Shown here in pieces: positions 1 to 8,012 of a stretch of DNA of 64,000 nt. Both the position numbers and the translations under genes were made by a program. This DNA comes from Armatimonadota bacterium (GTDB lineage: Bacteria; Armatimonadota; Zipacnadia; JAUWAU01): NCBI GenBank assembly GCA_030601885.1, contig JAUWAU010000029.1, positions 1-64,000 on the forward strand. Direction: 5' to 3'. Position 1 is the stretch's first letter. Each line of letters starts with the position of its first letter. The notes beneath the pieces were generated by a model, which searched no databases, was not told the DNA's origin, and saw only the letters and a program-made list of their open reading frames with translations.

Positions 1-82
1 CCCCTGGCCGTTTACTTTTTTTTGTCTGGTTTTGGGCCGCCCGAAATAAATGAGCGCCGGGGGCGTTGGGCATGGTGCCAAT

Positions 83-154
83 CGCCGCCGGCGCTATCTG
101 ATGCTTACGGCGTATTCGTTACGCTGCCGTCCCGCTCAAACGCCAAGTCCGTCA
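83..154 (-). repeat. 72-bp 3'-flank repeat downstream of pseudopilin 1
   Basis: This block lies just past the stop codon of the first pseudopilin. It matches 4753-4824, the block past the stop of the third pseudopilin, at 70 of 72 positions. The most recognisable core reads CTGATGCTTACGGCGTATTC on the plus strand. Bases 1-82 show no gene; they include a T-run (about 11-20) and a short GGCCGCCCG segment resembling one near 10465. Confidence 0.8.
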
Positions 155-177
155 GCTCGGAGCCACGCTGTCAGCCC

Positions 178-987
178 CTAGCCCCTGTCGTCCTCATCAC
201 ATCGCGTCCACATGCCGAAATCCGGCTCCTTCATCCACTTGGCGTGCCCGTCACAGAAGGCGTAGTTGTTGCCCTCGTTGTGTACCTGCAGCTGCCGGTT
301 GGCACAGAACTCCGCAACATAGGAATGCGCGCTGCCGCCGGCGTCGCCGCAAGCGCTCCAACATGTCTTCGGGATGCCGCGGCCGCTGCCTTGCTTGAAC
401 TCAATGATCATGATCGTGCCCGCTGGTGCGGGGATCGAGCTCTCCGGCGCCCCGTAATAGGCCATGGGGCAGTAGTTCCCGGCAGAGGCGCAACGCCTGT
501 CGCAGTGGGCGCAGGTAATGCTCCCTATGCCGGTTCCGCCGTACGCTGTGGAGCTGGTGTGGAACCGCCCGCAGTAGGTCCAGTTGTAGCTCCAGCGAGT
601 TACGGGCAAGGGAAAGTGGACGCGGCACGTCCGGTTCGCGGACCAACTCGGGCAGGCGAAAATCCCGGCGTTGCGGATGTAGGGCTGCAACAGGGACGGG
701 CACTTATACGCTGTCCATATCCTCTGGTTCTTGCAGTTCGGGTGGTCAAGGTCTATGTACTGCGGCGGATCCGTGCCCGATAGCGCCATGGGTACGGTCA
801 TCTCGTCGTAGTCGCTCGAATACATGATCGTGGCCAGGGCGAGCTGCTTCATGTTGCTGAGACACGCCGTTTGCCGCGCCTTCTCACGGGCCTTGGCAAA
901 TACGGGAAACAGGATCGCCGCCAGAATGGCGATGATCGCTATAACTACTAACAGCTCGATCAGGGTGAAGCCTTTCGTCTTGGTCAT
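178..987 (-). CDS. type II secretion/type IV pilin-like pseudopilin, H-X9-DG family (copy 1)
   Basis: Secreted pseudopilin of about 269 residues. The N-terminus ([15 protein letters not shown]) has the prepilin peptidase site after Gly6, Phe at +1 and Glu at +5, followed by a roughly 20-residue hydrophobic helix and [14 protein letters not shown]. Near the C-terminus (about residue 236) [12 protein letters not shown] fits the H-X9-DG box. The middle is Cys-rich, suggesting disulfides. The ATG at 987 is chosen over a start 18 bases upstream because AGGAGG (997-1002) lies 9 nt before it and because it leaves a six-residue leader. It is one of four paralogues in 11.5 kb, separated by GT-C proteins. 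A good minus-strand promoter lies about 180 bases upstream. The partner secretion machinery is not in the window. Confidence 0.9.
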   Translation of the reverse strand: MTKTKGFTLIELLVVIAIIAILAAILFPVFAKAREKARQTACLSNMKQLALATIMYSSDYDEMTVPMALSGTDPPQYIDLDHPNCKNQRIWTAYKCPSLLQPYIRNAGIFACPSWSANRTCRVHFPLPVTRWSYNWTYCGRFHTSSTAYGGTGIGSITCAHCDRRCASAGNYCPMAYYGAPESSIPAPAGTIMIIEFKQGSGRGIPKTCWSACGDAGGSAHSYVAEFCANRQLQVHNEGNNYAFCDGHAKWMKEPDFGMWTRCDEDDRG

Positions 988-1292
988 TACGCACTTCCTC
1001 CTCACATCATGCGTTTTGACGCTTGCCGCTCTACGACTGCTCCCGTTCCGGTCGCATCCCCCCCTCCGCCCGGTTCCGTGCTGGCGCCATGACCGAGCAC
1101 CGGGCGCCGAGCTACGGTGCGCATACGACCCGCGAGGCGCCGCGTCCGCCCCGCTTCACAGTATCATTATAGTGCGGTTTCGCGATCAGTCAATGATTCT
1201 CCTTCACTCAGCGGCGTGCGCGGCACGTTTTTTTTCGGCCGGGAGAGCCGGGGCGTCGGCCTGCAGGCTCTGATGCGCCCGCTGGGCGGGTG
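988..1292. other. gap with promoter and long leader of pseudopilin 1
   Basis: This 305-base gap separates the TMTC-like gene stop from pseudopilin 1. It holds the promoter described separately and a GC-rich leader of about 170 nt. I see no convincing open frame. Confidence 0.6.
1166..1193 (-). promoter_or_regulatory. sigma-70 type promoter of pseudopilin 1
   Basis: On the minus strand TTGACT (1188-1193) is followed after 16 bases by a perfect TATAAT (1166-1171). Transcription would begin near 1159, giving a leader of about 170 nt before the ATG at 987. Confidence 0.6.
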
Positions 1293-3206
1293 CTAGCGCT
1301 GCGTGCGCGGCGCCAACTTCTCCAGTCGCATCTGCGCCGCGTCGGCCGCCGGGCCGCCGAGTTCCGTGCACTTGCGGTAACAGCGCACCGCTTCCTGTGC
1401 GTTTCCCAGCTTCTCATAGCATTGGCCCATGGCCATCCAGGCGGTCGCATGATTGGGCTCAGCGGTCACGCAGTTGCGGAACTCCGTGACAGCGGCCTCG
1501 TTGCGGTCCAGCCCGGCGTAGGCGACGCCAAGCGCGTAGCGGGTTGCCGCGTCATCGGGAGCCACATGCAGCGCGCGGCGCAACTCGGCGACCGCCTCCT
1601 CATGGCGTCCCTGCACAAGGTACACGGCGCCCAGGTTGTGGTGTGCCTCGGCACATTCAGGGTCGTAGTGGAGTGCGGCCTTGAACTGGTCCTCGGCCTC
1701 CACCAGCCGGTGGTACTTGGCATAGAGGGCGCCCAAGGTAACGCGGGTCGCGCTATTCCGGGGACGCAACTGCACCAGCCTTTCGTAGGCGCTGATAGCC
1801 TCATCACGGCCAAGCTGCTCGTATGCCAGTGCCAGCTCGTACTGAGCGGCGACGTCCCGTGGGTTGAGTGCGACCAGCTCTTTCAGATGGGGTATCGCCT
1901 TCCGCGAAAGGCCCTTGCCTTTATAGAAGATCGCCAGGCCCTGATGCGCGTGCCAGCTATCGGGGTTCTTGCGCAGCGCGTCGTGCCATAGGGTGGACTC
2001 ATCTGCCCAGTCCCGAGTTCTCACTGCGCTCAGGCCTGTGTAGGCAAGCACCAGAAGCGCGCAGAGCGCCATAGCCGCCTGCTGCACTGAGATACGGGGG
2101 ATCCGGGCGGAGCTGAGGCCGCCGAGGCGGATGAGGAGGAATGCCAGCAGGAGGCAGAAGCCCACCGAAGGGGCGTAGGCCCGCAGCTCGCCCACCCGCC
2201 GCCCCATCAACTCCAGCACCGATAGGGGCGCGAGCCCGATGATGACCCAGGCGAGGGCAAACAAGGCTACGCCGGGGCGTCGCGCCGCCACGACGACGCC
2301 GGCGAGCAGCGCCAGGCTCACGAAGAGCACGCGGAGCAGGGAGGGATCGAACACCGTCTGCACGGTGTCCACACGGTGATGCGCGCACAGGCCAACAGGC
2401 ACCAACAGGAGTTTCAGATACACGCCCAGGGCCGCGACGCCCGTGAGAGCGACCGATCCCGTCTCTACCCGTGTGTTGTCGGGGATGTGTGGCAGCGTGG
2501 CCTCGACGGCGAGGAAAGCAGCCACGATCCCCACGAACGGGATCAACCCAAAGAGGCCTCGCCGCCACCTCGCTCGCCGCACGAAGCACCAGATGTAGAG
2601 TGCCAGCAGCACCGGTAGAATCGCCGCAGACGCCTTGCACATCAGTGCGACGGCGAAGGCAGCGACGGTGCAAAGATGCAAATGTGGCGACCGGGAGGGC
2701 GCTGGCGAGTTGAGGTATCGGCCATACAGGAGTATCGTCGCCAGCACGAACAGCAGCGCCAGCAGCTCGGACCGGGCCTTGACCCAGACCACGGCTTCCA
2801 CGTGGATCGGGTGCGCTGCGAACAGGAGTGCCCAGAAGGCTGCCCCGCGTGCATCCCCCAAGATTCGAAGCCCCAGCACATACAGCAGCACGCAATTGGC
2901 CGCGTGCACCACGATGTTTACGGCGCGATACCCGACCGGGTGTGGGCCCCACAGGGAGTAGTCAACGGCAAACAGGAGCTCGGGGACCGGACGGTAGCCC
3001 CGTTTGGGCATGGCCGGCCAGTCTGCGCGCGCCGCGCGCCAGTACTCTGGGCCAAAGAACTTGAGGGGCCGGCTGAGGTCGTGGACACGGGGATTATCAA
3101 CGATAATCAGCCGGTCGTCCCAGATGAACTCGTTGCCGAGGGACCAGACAAACGCCGCCCCACACACGGCCGCAATGAGAACCAACGCTATGCTATGCCC
3201 GCGCAT
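1293..3206 (-). CDS. TMTC-like GT-C membrane protein with C-terminal TPR repeats (copy 1)
   Basis: Protein of 637 residues. An N-terminal membrane helix (about 8-25) is followed by an extracytoplasmic Asp pair (D30-D31 in NEFIWDDRLI), then about ten hydrophobic segments to roughly residue 400, then at least five TPR units to the end (for example DSWHAHQGLAIFYKGKG and AEAHHNLGAVYLVQGRHEEA). This is the layout of the transmembrane-plus-TPR (TMTC) family; the eukaryotic members are lipid-linked protein O-mannosyltransferases. Bacterial members have no settled function, so a transfer of sugar to exported proteins is inference. ATG 3206 has GGAG about 8 nt upstream. A second paralogue is at 8013-9980. 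Confidence 0.85.
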   Translation of the reverse strand: MRGHSIALVLIAAVCGAAFVWSLGNEFIWDDRLIIVDNPRVHDLSRPLKFFGPEYWRAARADWPAMPKRGYRPVPELLFAVDYSLWGPHPVGYRAVNIVVHAANCVLLYVLGLRILGDARGAAFWALLFAAHPIHVEAVVWVKARSELLALLFVLATILLYGRYLNSPAPSRSPHLHLCTVAAFAVALMCKASAAILPVLLALYIWCFVRRARWRRGLFGLIPFVGIVAAFLAVEATLPHIPDNTRVETGSVALTGVAALGVYLKLLLVPVGLCAHHRVDTVQTVFDPSLLRVLFVSLALLAGVVVAARRPGVALFALAWVIIGLAPLSVLELMGRRVGELRAYAPSVGFCLLLAFLLIRLGGLSSARIPRISVQQAAMALCALLVLAYTGLSAVRTRDWADESTLWHDALRKNPDSWHAHQGLAIFYKGKGLSRKAIPHLKELVALNPRDVAAQYELALAYEQLGRDEAISAYERLVQLRPRNSATRVTLGALYAKYHRLVEAEDQFKAALHYDPECAEAHHNLGAVYLVQGRHEEAVAELRRALHVAPDDAATRYALGVAYAGLDRNEAAVTEFRNCVTAEPNHATAWMAMGQCYEKLGNAQEAVRCYRKCTELGGPAADAAQMRLEKLAPRTQR

Positions 3207-3831
3207 GGCCTGCTCCGAGAAGCGCCATGCACAACTCTACTACACCAAGCGGGTCGGGGCAAGCGGGGCAGCGCGCGTGTACGAATTGTCGGCAGGGCAG
3301 CACTTGTGTGGCACGGGTTGTCTCTGACCCTTCGGCCCCGTGCGGGGCGCCGTACGGCACGCCGCTTCAGACAGGCGTCCCGCTTTAGACAGGGATCGGG
3401 GTCCCGCTTGCTACTCTGCGAGCCTACTCCGCCGACTCGTGCTACGTAGCGAAGTGTCGCTACTCTCGTGCTTCGCAGCGAAGCGCTGCTTCGCAGAGTA
3501 GCATCGCAGAGTAGCAAGCAGCCCCGGCTGCGAAGGCCGGAAGTAGCTCGCTACGTAGCACGAGTTAGACAGGCACGAGCTCCCCGTGCCACTCGAAGGC
3601 AGCCTGGGGAGCAGGCAGAGCGGCTCCCGGCCGACGATCCTCTAACGCCCCAGGATCAGGGAACCGCCTGCCACAAAAGCAGCCGGCGACGAGGGCATCG
3701 TGCCCGCTGCCGCCGGCGTTGTCTCTTGCTTGCGCGGCGCTTGTTCTCACAGCGTCCCGCTCAGTTGTCACACGGTCACTCTCCGACTACCCGTCAGCCG
3801 TGCGTGCGTCAAGTCCGTGGCCCCGGCACTA
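3207..3831. other. gap with a large inverted repeat, no gene recognised
   Basis: This 625-base gap separates the TMTC-like gene from pseudopilin 2. Its centre (3406-3556) is a palindromic repeat cluster. Short GACAGG-containing direct repeats (3368-3374, 3386-3392, 3565-3572) flank it, and a related segment lies near 22480-22507. Part of 3583-3771 is open on the minus strand, but nothing in the translation is recognisable. Confidence 0.5.
3406..3556. repeat. palindromic repeat family C (GCTACTCTGCGA)
   Basis: A perfect 16-bp inverted repeat has arms at 3406-3421 (GCTTGCTACTCTGCGA) and 3504-3519. Inside and beside it are further palindromic pieces such as GCTACGTAGC (about 3441 and 3551) and CTTCGCAGCGAAGCG (about 3471). 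The same modules recur at about 10270-10312 and 10560-10676. Confidence 0.8.
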
Positions 3832-4632
3832 CTACAGGTCGTCCTCGCGACAGCAACTCCACATGCCGATGTCGGGATACTTCATCCACTTGGCGTGCCC
3901 ATCGGCGAAGGCGAAGTTATTGCCGTCGTTGTGGACCTGCCTGCCCTCCTCCTGATAGGGTGCCTGATAGCTATGCTTGCACAAGCTGTCGCCGCTGTTG
4001 GAGCACGTGCTCCAGCATGTCTTGGGCAGGCCATAGCCGGTCCCCCGCTTGTACTCGATGATCATGATGAGGTTCGCGGGCGCCGCAGCGCGGGTGATCT
4101 TGTGCTCCCCCCACCCGCCGCCCAACATGATCACGTTGCCCGCAGAGGCGCACAGCCTGGGGCAGTGGGCGCAGGTAATACTGCCGGCGCTCCCGTACGG
4201 TGTGGAGCTGGTGTGAACTCGTCCGCCGCGAGCTATGTTATAGCTCCACTTGGTTCTGGGCAGCGGGAAGCCGGCGCGGCACGTCCGGTTCGCCGACCAA
4301 GTGGGGCAGGCGAACAGGCCGGCATTGCGGACGTACGGCTGGATGAGGGTTGGCCACCTATAGGCGGTCTTCCAGTGGACGATGTCGCACGGGGCTGGGC
4401 CGAGATTACATGCCTCCGAACCCTTGTAACTGTACAGCGGGTAGCACTCATCCCAATCGCTGTCGTACATCTTGGTGGCCATCGCGAGCTGCTTCATGTT
4501 GCTGAGGCAGGCGGTCTGCCGTGCCTTCTCGCGAGCCTTGGCGAACACGGGAAACAAGATAGCCGCCAAGATGGCGATGATCGCTATAACTACTAACAGC
4601 TCGATCAAGGTGAATCCTTTACTGCCCTTCAT
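3832..4632 (-). CDS. pseudopilin, H-X9-DG family (copy 2)
   Basis: Pseudopilin of 266 residues, leader MKGSKG then FTLIELLVV with Glu at +5, the [14 protein letters not shown] block and a C-terminal H-X9-DG box ([12 protein letters not shown], about residue 234). It shares the Cys-rich middle ([21 protein letters not shown]) with copies 1 and 3. ATG 4632 is preceded by AAAGGAGG, a near-perfect ribosome binding site. It sits 198 bases downstream of copy 3 in the same direction and may be cotranscribed with it. Copies 2 and 3 resemble each other most (both have the [13 protein letters not shown] segment), which points to a recent tandem duplication. Confidence 0.9.
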   Translation of the reverse strand: MKGSKGFTLIELLVVIAIIAILAAILFPVFAKAREKARQTACLSNMKQLAMATKMYDSDWDECYPLYSYKGSEACNLGPAPCDIVHWKTAYRWPTLIQPYVRNAGLFACPTWSANRTCRAGFPLPRTKWSYNIARGGRVHTSSTPYGSAGSITCAHCPRLCASAGNVIMLGGGWGEHKITRAAAPANLIMIIEYKRGTGYGLPKTCWSTCSNSGDSLCKHSYQAPYQEEGRQVHNDGNNFAFADGHAKWMKYPDIGMWSCCREDDL

Positions 4633-4752
4633 GATGACCTCCTTTCATTCATTGTATGCTCTACCAATCCACCATTCCCTGTTAGAGGGATGGCTGCAAC
4701 AGCCATTGCAATGGTCCTCTTCCGATGGCATCCCTCCTTTGGGCCGTGCCTT

Positions 4753-4824
4753 CGCCGCCCGCGCTATCTGATGCTTACGGCGTATTCGTTACGCTGCCGT
4801 CCCGCTCAAACGCGAAGTCCGTCA
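4753..4824 (-). repeat. 72-bp 3'-flank repeat downstream of pseudopilin 3
   Basis: Second copy of the block at 83-154, with 2 mismatches in 72. It ends 22 bases before the pseudopilin 3 stop. A shorter core, (C/G)AAGTCCGT, is also found past the stops of copies 2 (about 3810) and 4 (about 10695). Confidence 0.8.
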
Positions 4825-4846
4825 CGCAGCGACGGCTCTTGCGGCC

Positions 4847-5653
4847 CTACGTCAGGTCGTCCTCGCGACACCTGCTCCACATGCCGATGTCGGGATACTT
4901 CATCCACTTGGCGTGCCCATCGGCGAAGGCGAAGTTGTTGCCGTCGTTGTGGACCTGCGTGTTCGGGTCCTGATAGTACCTCTGATACGCATGCAGGCCG
5001 CCGGCGTCGGAGCAGGCGCTCCAGCAGCTCTTCGGCGAGCCAAAGCCGGTCCCGAGCTTGTACTCGATGATCATGATGAGGTTCGCGGGCGCGGCGGCGG
5101 TACCGATCTTCTGCTCCTCCCACCCGCCGTCCAAGATGACCCTGTTGCCGGCAGAGGGGCACCGCCTGGCGCACTGGCCGCAGGTAACACTGCCGATCCC
5201 GGTTCCGCCTTGCGGCGTGGACGTCATGTGAACAACCCCGCCGCGGACTATGTTATAGCTCCACTTGGTTCTGGGCAGGGGGAAGTTGGCCCGACACGTC
5301 CGGTTCGCCGACCAAGTGGGGCAGGCGAACAGGCCGGCATTGCGGACGTACGGCTGCACAATCGACGGCCACCGCCAACTGGTCTTCCACGTCACGTTGT
5401 CGCACGGGGCCGGCCCGAGAGCAAAGAAAACGTTGGTGCTACTGCCGTACCCGTACAGTGGGTAGCACTCATCCCAATCGCTGTCGTACATCTTGGTGGC
5501 CATCGCGAGCTGCTTCATGTTGCTGAGGCAGGCGGTCTGCCGTGCCTTCTCGCGGGCCTTGGCGAACACGGGAAACAAGATGGCCGCCAAGATGGCGATG
5601 ATCGCAATGACGACCAGCAACTCGATCAGGGTAAACCCTCTCTGACTTCTCAT
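4847..5653 (-). CDS. pseudopilin, H-X9-DG family (copy 3)
   Basis: Pseudopilin of about 268 residues. Leader MRSQRG, then FTLIELLVV with Glu at +5, the [14 protein letters not shown] block, a Cys-rich central region ([21 protein letters not shown]) and the H-X9-DG box [12 protein letters not shown] near residue 235. The frame is open 99 bases further upstream, but the ATG at 5653 gives a normal six-residue leader and has AGGAGGG 10 nt before it, so it is preferred. Its promoter lies at the 3' end of the YfhO-like gene. Like its paralogues it probably decorates or extends a secretion pseudopilus; what is exported is unknown. Confidence 0.9.
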   Translation of the reverse strand: MRSQRGFTLIELLVVIAIIAILAAILFPVFAKAREKARQTACLSNMKQLAMATKMYDSDWDECYPLYGYGSSTNVFFALGPAPCDNVTWKTSWRWPSIVQPYVRNAGLFACPTWSANRTCRANFPLPRTKWSYNIVRGGVVHMTSTPQGGTGIGSVTCGQCARRCPSAGNRVILDGGWEEQKIGTAAAPANLIMIIEYKLGTGFGSPKSCWSACSDAGGLHAYQRYYQDPNTQVHNDGNNFAFADGHAKWMKYPDIGMWSRCREDDLT

Positions 5654-5834
5654 AGAGAACTCTCCCTCCTTAAGTCCTGTGTGCCAAACACTATGGTGAG
5701 CATGATTCGCCTGGTCTCCGCGTATCTCCCCTTTCACAAATCCGACATGCACCGATTCTCCGCCGGTGCAGGGCGGGGCCCAGCGGGCGGCGGCCGGCTG
5801 CGGCCTGGTTCGGGATACTATAGTGCTCCTGCAT

Positions 5835-5863
5835 ATTATACTATACTTCTATTCGCCGCGCAA
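5835..5863 (-). promoter_or_regulatory. sigma-70 type promoter of pseudopilin 3
   Basis: On the minus strand TTGCGC (5858-5863) and TATAAT (5835-5840) are separated by 17 bases. The -35 box lies just inside the 3' end of the YfhO-like gene (stop at 5849-5851). The implied leader is about 175 nt, close to the leader of pseudopilin 1. Confidence 0.5.
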
Positions 5864-7843
5864 GGGGATTTGCCCTTCTAATATGAGGGTTTTTTCGCGG
5901 CACTCAGAAGACGTGCCGGGGGCTACCGAGGGGGCAGGGCATCCATCTCGGCGAGCCGCGATCTGGGCAGTTCGGCCGCCGCGTGGCCCAAACATCCACC
6001 ATGCCAGCACCCAGCCGGCCAGGCTGAGGACACTGACGGCCAGCCCTGCCACGAAACTCCGTGGCAGATAGCGCAGATGAATCGTATACGAGCCGGTCTC
6101 CCGCAGTCGCAGCGCGATCAGGCCGTCTCTGTCGAACAGCTCTCCTCGATCAGTCCTCCAGGCCGCGTGGTAGTTCTGGTTGACCATCAGGATCCCCGGT
6201 TTCGGAACCGTGACCTGGACCGTGATGGAATTGGGCCCAAAGGTACTCTCCAACACGCATCCCGCCGGGCCTTGTTCGTCAGAGCCCCTCTGCACGGCCG
6301 GCTCGGATATGAACCGCTGCGGCGTCCCCGCCGCTCCGGCCTCCTCAGCGAAGAAGGCCTCCCCGCGATACAGAGCATTTGGGATGTAGTTGTTCCGAGC
6401 GTCCACGAAGCACTTGGCAATGGCGTTCTCAGCGATCGGCATGGCTGTGTGCCAGTCAACGGTGCCGATGTTCCGGCGTATGTTGAAGTAGGTCACGGCG
6501 CGCGGCGGGTGGGCCCGGTTACGGGGGAGATACAATCCCTGAACGTTGTGGAACTCCTTCTGCTGAATGCGGGCCTCGGAGGGCATTTCGAATGTGTATG
6601 TCCGTCGTTGGACCTCCGTTGTGTGGAAATAGAGGAAACTCACCGCGGCGACGATCAGGACGGTGGCACAGACGTGCTCTAACCATTTGCGTTCCAGTTT
6701 CCGCAGCAGCCAGAAGAACTGCCCGCCTCCCACTGCGATCGAGAGGACGATTTGGAAGGCGAAGTATTTGTAGGGCCTCAAGATCGTGCTGAATATCGGT
6801 AGGCCTTCCAGGAGCCCAAACAGATTCAACGGCGCCTTGTTGCCAAGCGCGAGCCAACTGAATAGCACGAGGCTGATAACCCACGGCAGCGACCTCTTCC
6901 AGAAGAAGCAGCAAGCAATCCCGAACAAGACGACGGGAAGCCATCCAACCGTCACGATGTCCGGGCGGCCGTGAAAGCCACATGCAACCTGGAGGAGCTG
7001 CCCGCAAGTCGGGCCAGCGTCGCTCTGGAGACCCTCATGGAAGTATATCTCCATATGGGTCAGCCCGCCCTTGGCGCTGATGAACTCCAGCGCCGGCAGA
7101 ATCCGCGCCATTCCGACGAAGAACGTCACCCCCAGAGCGAGGAGGAGCACCGTCAATGCTCGGACGTCGAACTTCCTCCCGGCTGCCTCGGGCGTCAACG
7201 TGTTGAACCACGGCAGAGCGTCCAGGAGACAGAACACCGCCACGTAGAACATGGCCATGAAGAAGCCCTGCTTTCCACCAGAAAGCACGGTGTACAACAC
7301 CAAAGGCAATAGGAAAAGAGCACGCCTTCGTCCCCGACAGGACAATGCGATCAGCAGCATGCATAACGGCAAGTAAGCCAGGCACACTTCAGGGAGATTC
7401 CCGGCCTCCATGTGAGCCGGGACATAGAGGCTTGCGCCGACTATTAGCGCGGAGAAGAGCGCGCCCCATCGGGTGTAGCCAATGATGTAGCGCGCCAGCG
7501 CATAGGTCCCAAGGCCGCTGACGAGGACGGCGAGAAAGGCGATCAGCTTGATCCCCATCGCCGAACCGAACAGCACCGACAACACCACGAGAGGATTCAG
7601 CGCCGGATCGTTTGGCTCCCCAAGCGTGGGGAATCCACCGCCAAACCAATGGGAGCGCAGCGGGAATGTATGGTGCTCGATCAGGCTTTTTCTCACCGCC
7701 TCATGGCGGGAAGCGTGGAGAAGGAAGTCCTCGTTGGGATTCGCCCTACGTCCTGAGGTAAGTGTCGGAAGCCACGTGAAGGTGATGACGAGCGTGATGA
7801 CGCTGAATGCGAGGAAGTCGAGCCGCCGATTGTCGGCAGTCAT
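5849..7843 (-). CDS. YfhO-like polytopic membrane protein (GT-C fold)
   Basis: Membrane protein of about 664 residues with roughly 11-12 hydrophobic helices and a soluble C-terminal part that ends in one more helix (SFVAGLAVSVLSLAGWVLAWW). The first extracytoplasmic loop carries NPNEDF (about 35-40), where GT-C enzymes keep their acidic catalytic residue. The loop with FGGGFPTLGEPNDPAL and the beta-rich C-terminus fit the YfhO family, implicated in lipoteichoic acid glycosylation in Firmicutes; the role here is unknown. ATG 7843 is chosen because it immediately precedes the first helix; an in-frame ATG at 7954 is possible, and neither has a clear ribosome binding site. It follows the TMTC-like gene at 8013 by 169 bases. 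Confidence 0.75.
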   Translation of the reverse strand: MTADNRRLDFLAFSVITLVITFTWLPTLTSGRRANPNEDFLLHASRHEAVRKSLIEHHTFPLRSHWFGGGFPTLGEPNDPALNPLVVLSVLFGSAMGIKLIAFLAVLVSGLGTYALARYIIGYTRWGALFSALIVGASLYVPAHMEAGNLPEVCLAYLPLCMLLIALSCRGRRRALFLLPLVLYTVLSGGKQGFFMAMFYVAVFCLLDALPWFNTLTPEAAGRKFDVRALTVLLLALGVTFFVGMARILPALEFISAKGGLTHMEIYFHEGLQSDAGPTCGQLLQVACGFHGRPDIVTVGWLPVVLFGIACCFFWKRSLPWVISLVLFSWLALGNKAPLNLFGLLEGLPIFSTILRPYKYFAFQIVLSIAVGGGQFFWLLRKLERKWLEHVCATVLIVAAVSFLYFHTTEVQRRTYTFEMPSEARIQQKEFHNVQGLYLPRNRAHPPRAVTYFNIRRNIGTVDWHTAMPIAENAIAKCFVDARNNYIPNALYRGEAFFAEEAGAAGTPQRFISEPAVQRGSDEQGPAGCVLESTFGPNSITVQVTVPKPGILMVNQNYHAAWRTDRGELFDRDGLIALRLRETGSYTIHLRYLPRSFVAGLAVSVLSLAGWVLAWWMFGPRGGRTAQIAARRDGCPAPSVAPGTSSECREKTLILEGQIPLRGE

Positions 7844-8012
7844 TGGCGCATCTGCGTGGGCTTCGCGGCGGAAACGGGCATGGGCGCCTTTTTCGCCATC
7901 CTCTCCTGTAATAGCCACTGTCCATTCGCCTCGGAAAATGAGGATCGGCGGCATCAGGCCGGCCGTGGTGTTGACCGCACCGGGATCACCCGGGCAGCCT
8001 GTCATTTGTGGG

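Noticed and set aside
3406-3556. Possible CRISPR array or tRNA cluster because of strong palindromes
   Set aside because: There is no regular repeat-spacer period, and no cloverleaf or conserved T-loop is found; the modules recur dispersed through the window.
3565-3771. Small minus-strand ORF of 68 codons between repeat cluster and pseudopilin 2
   Set aside because: It has no ribosome binding site, no recognisable motif and partly overlaps repeat sequence.
178-5653. DUF1559 pseudopilins of planctomycete type
   Set aside because: The segment after the hydrophobic helix is [14 protein letters not shown] rather than LLPAVQAAREAARR, and the C-termini fit the H-X9-DG family of the Armatimonadota type.
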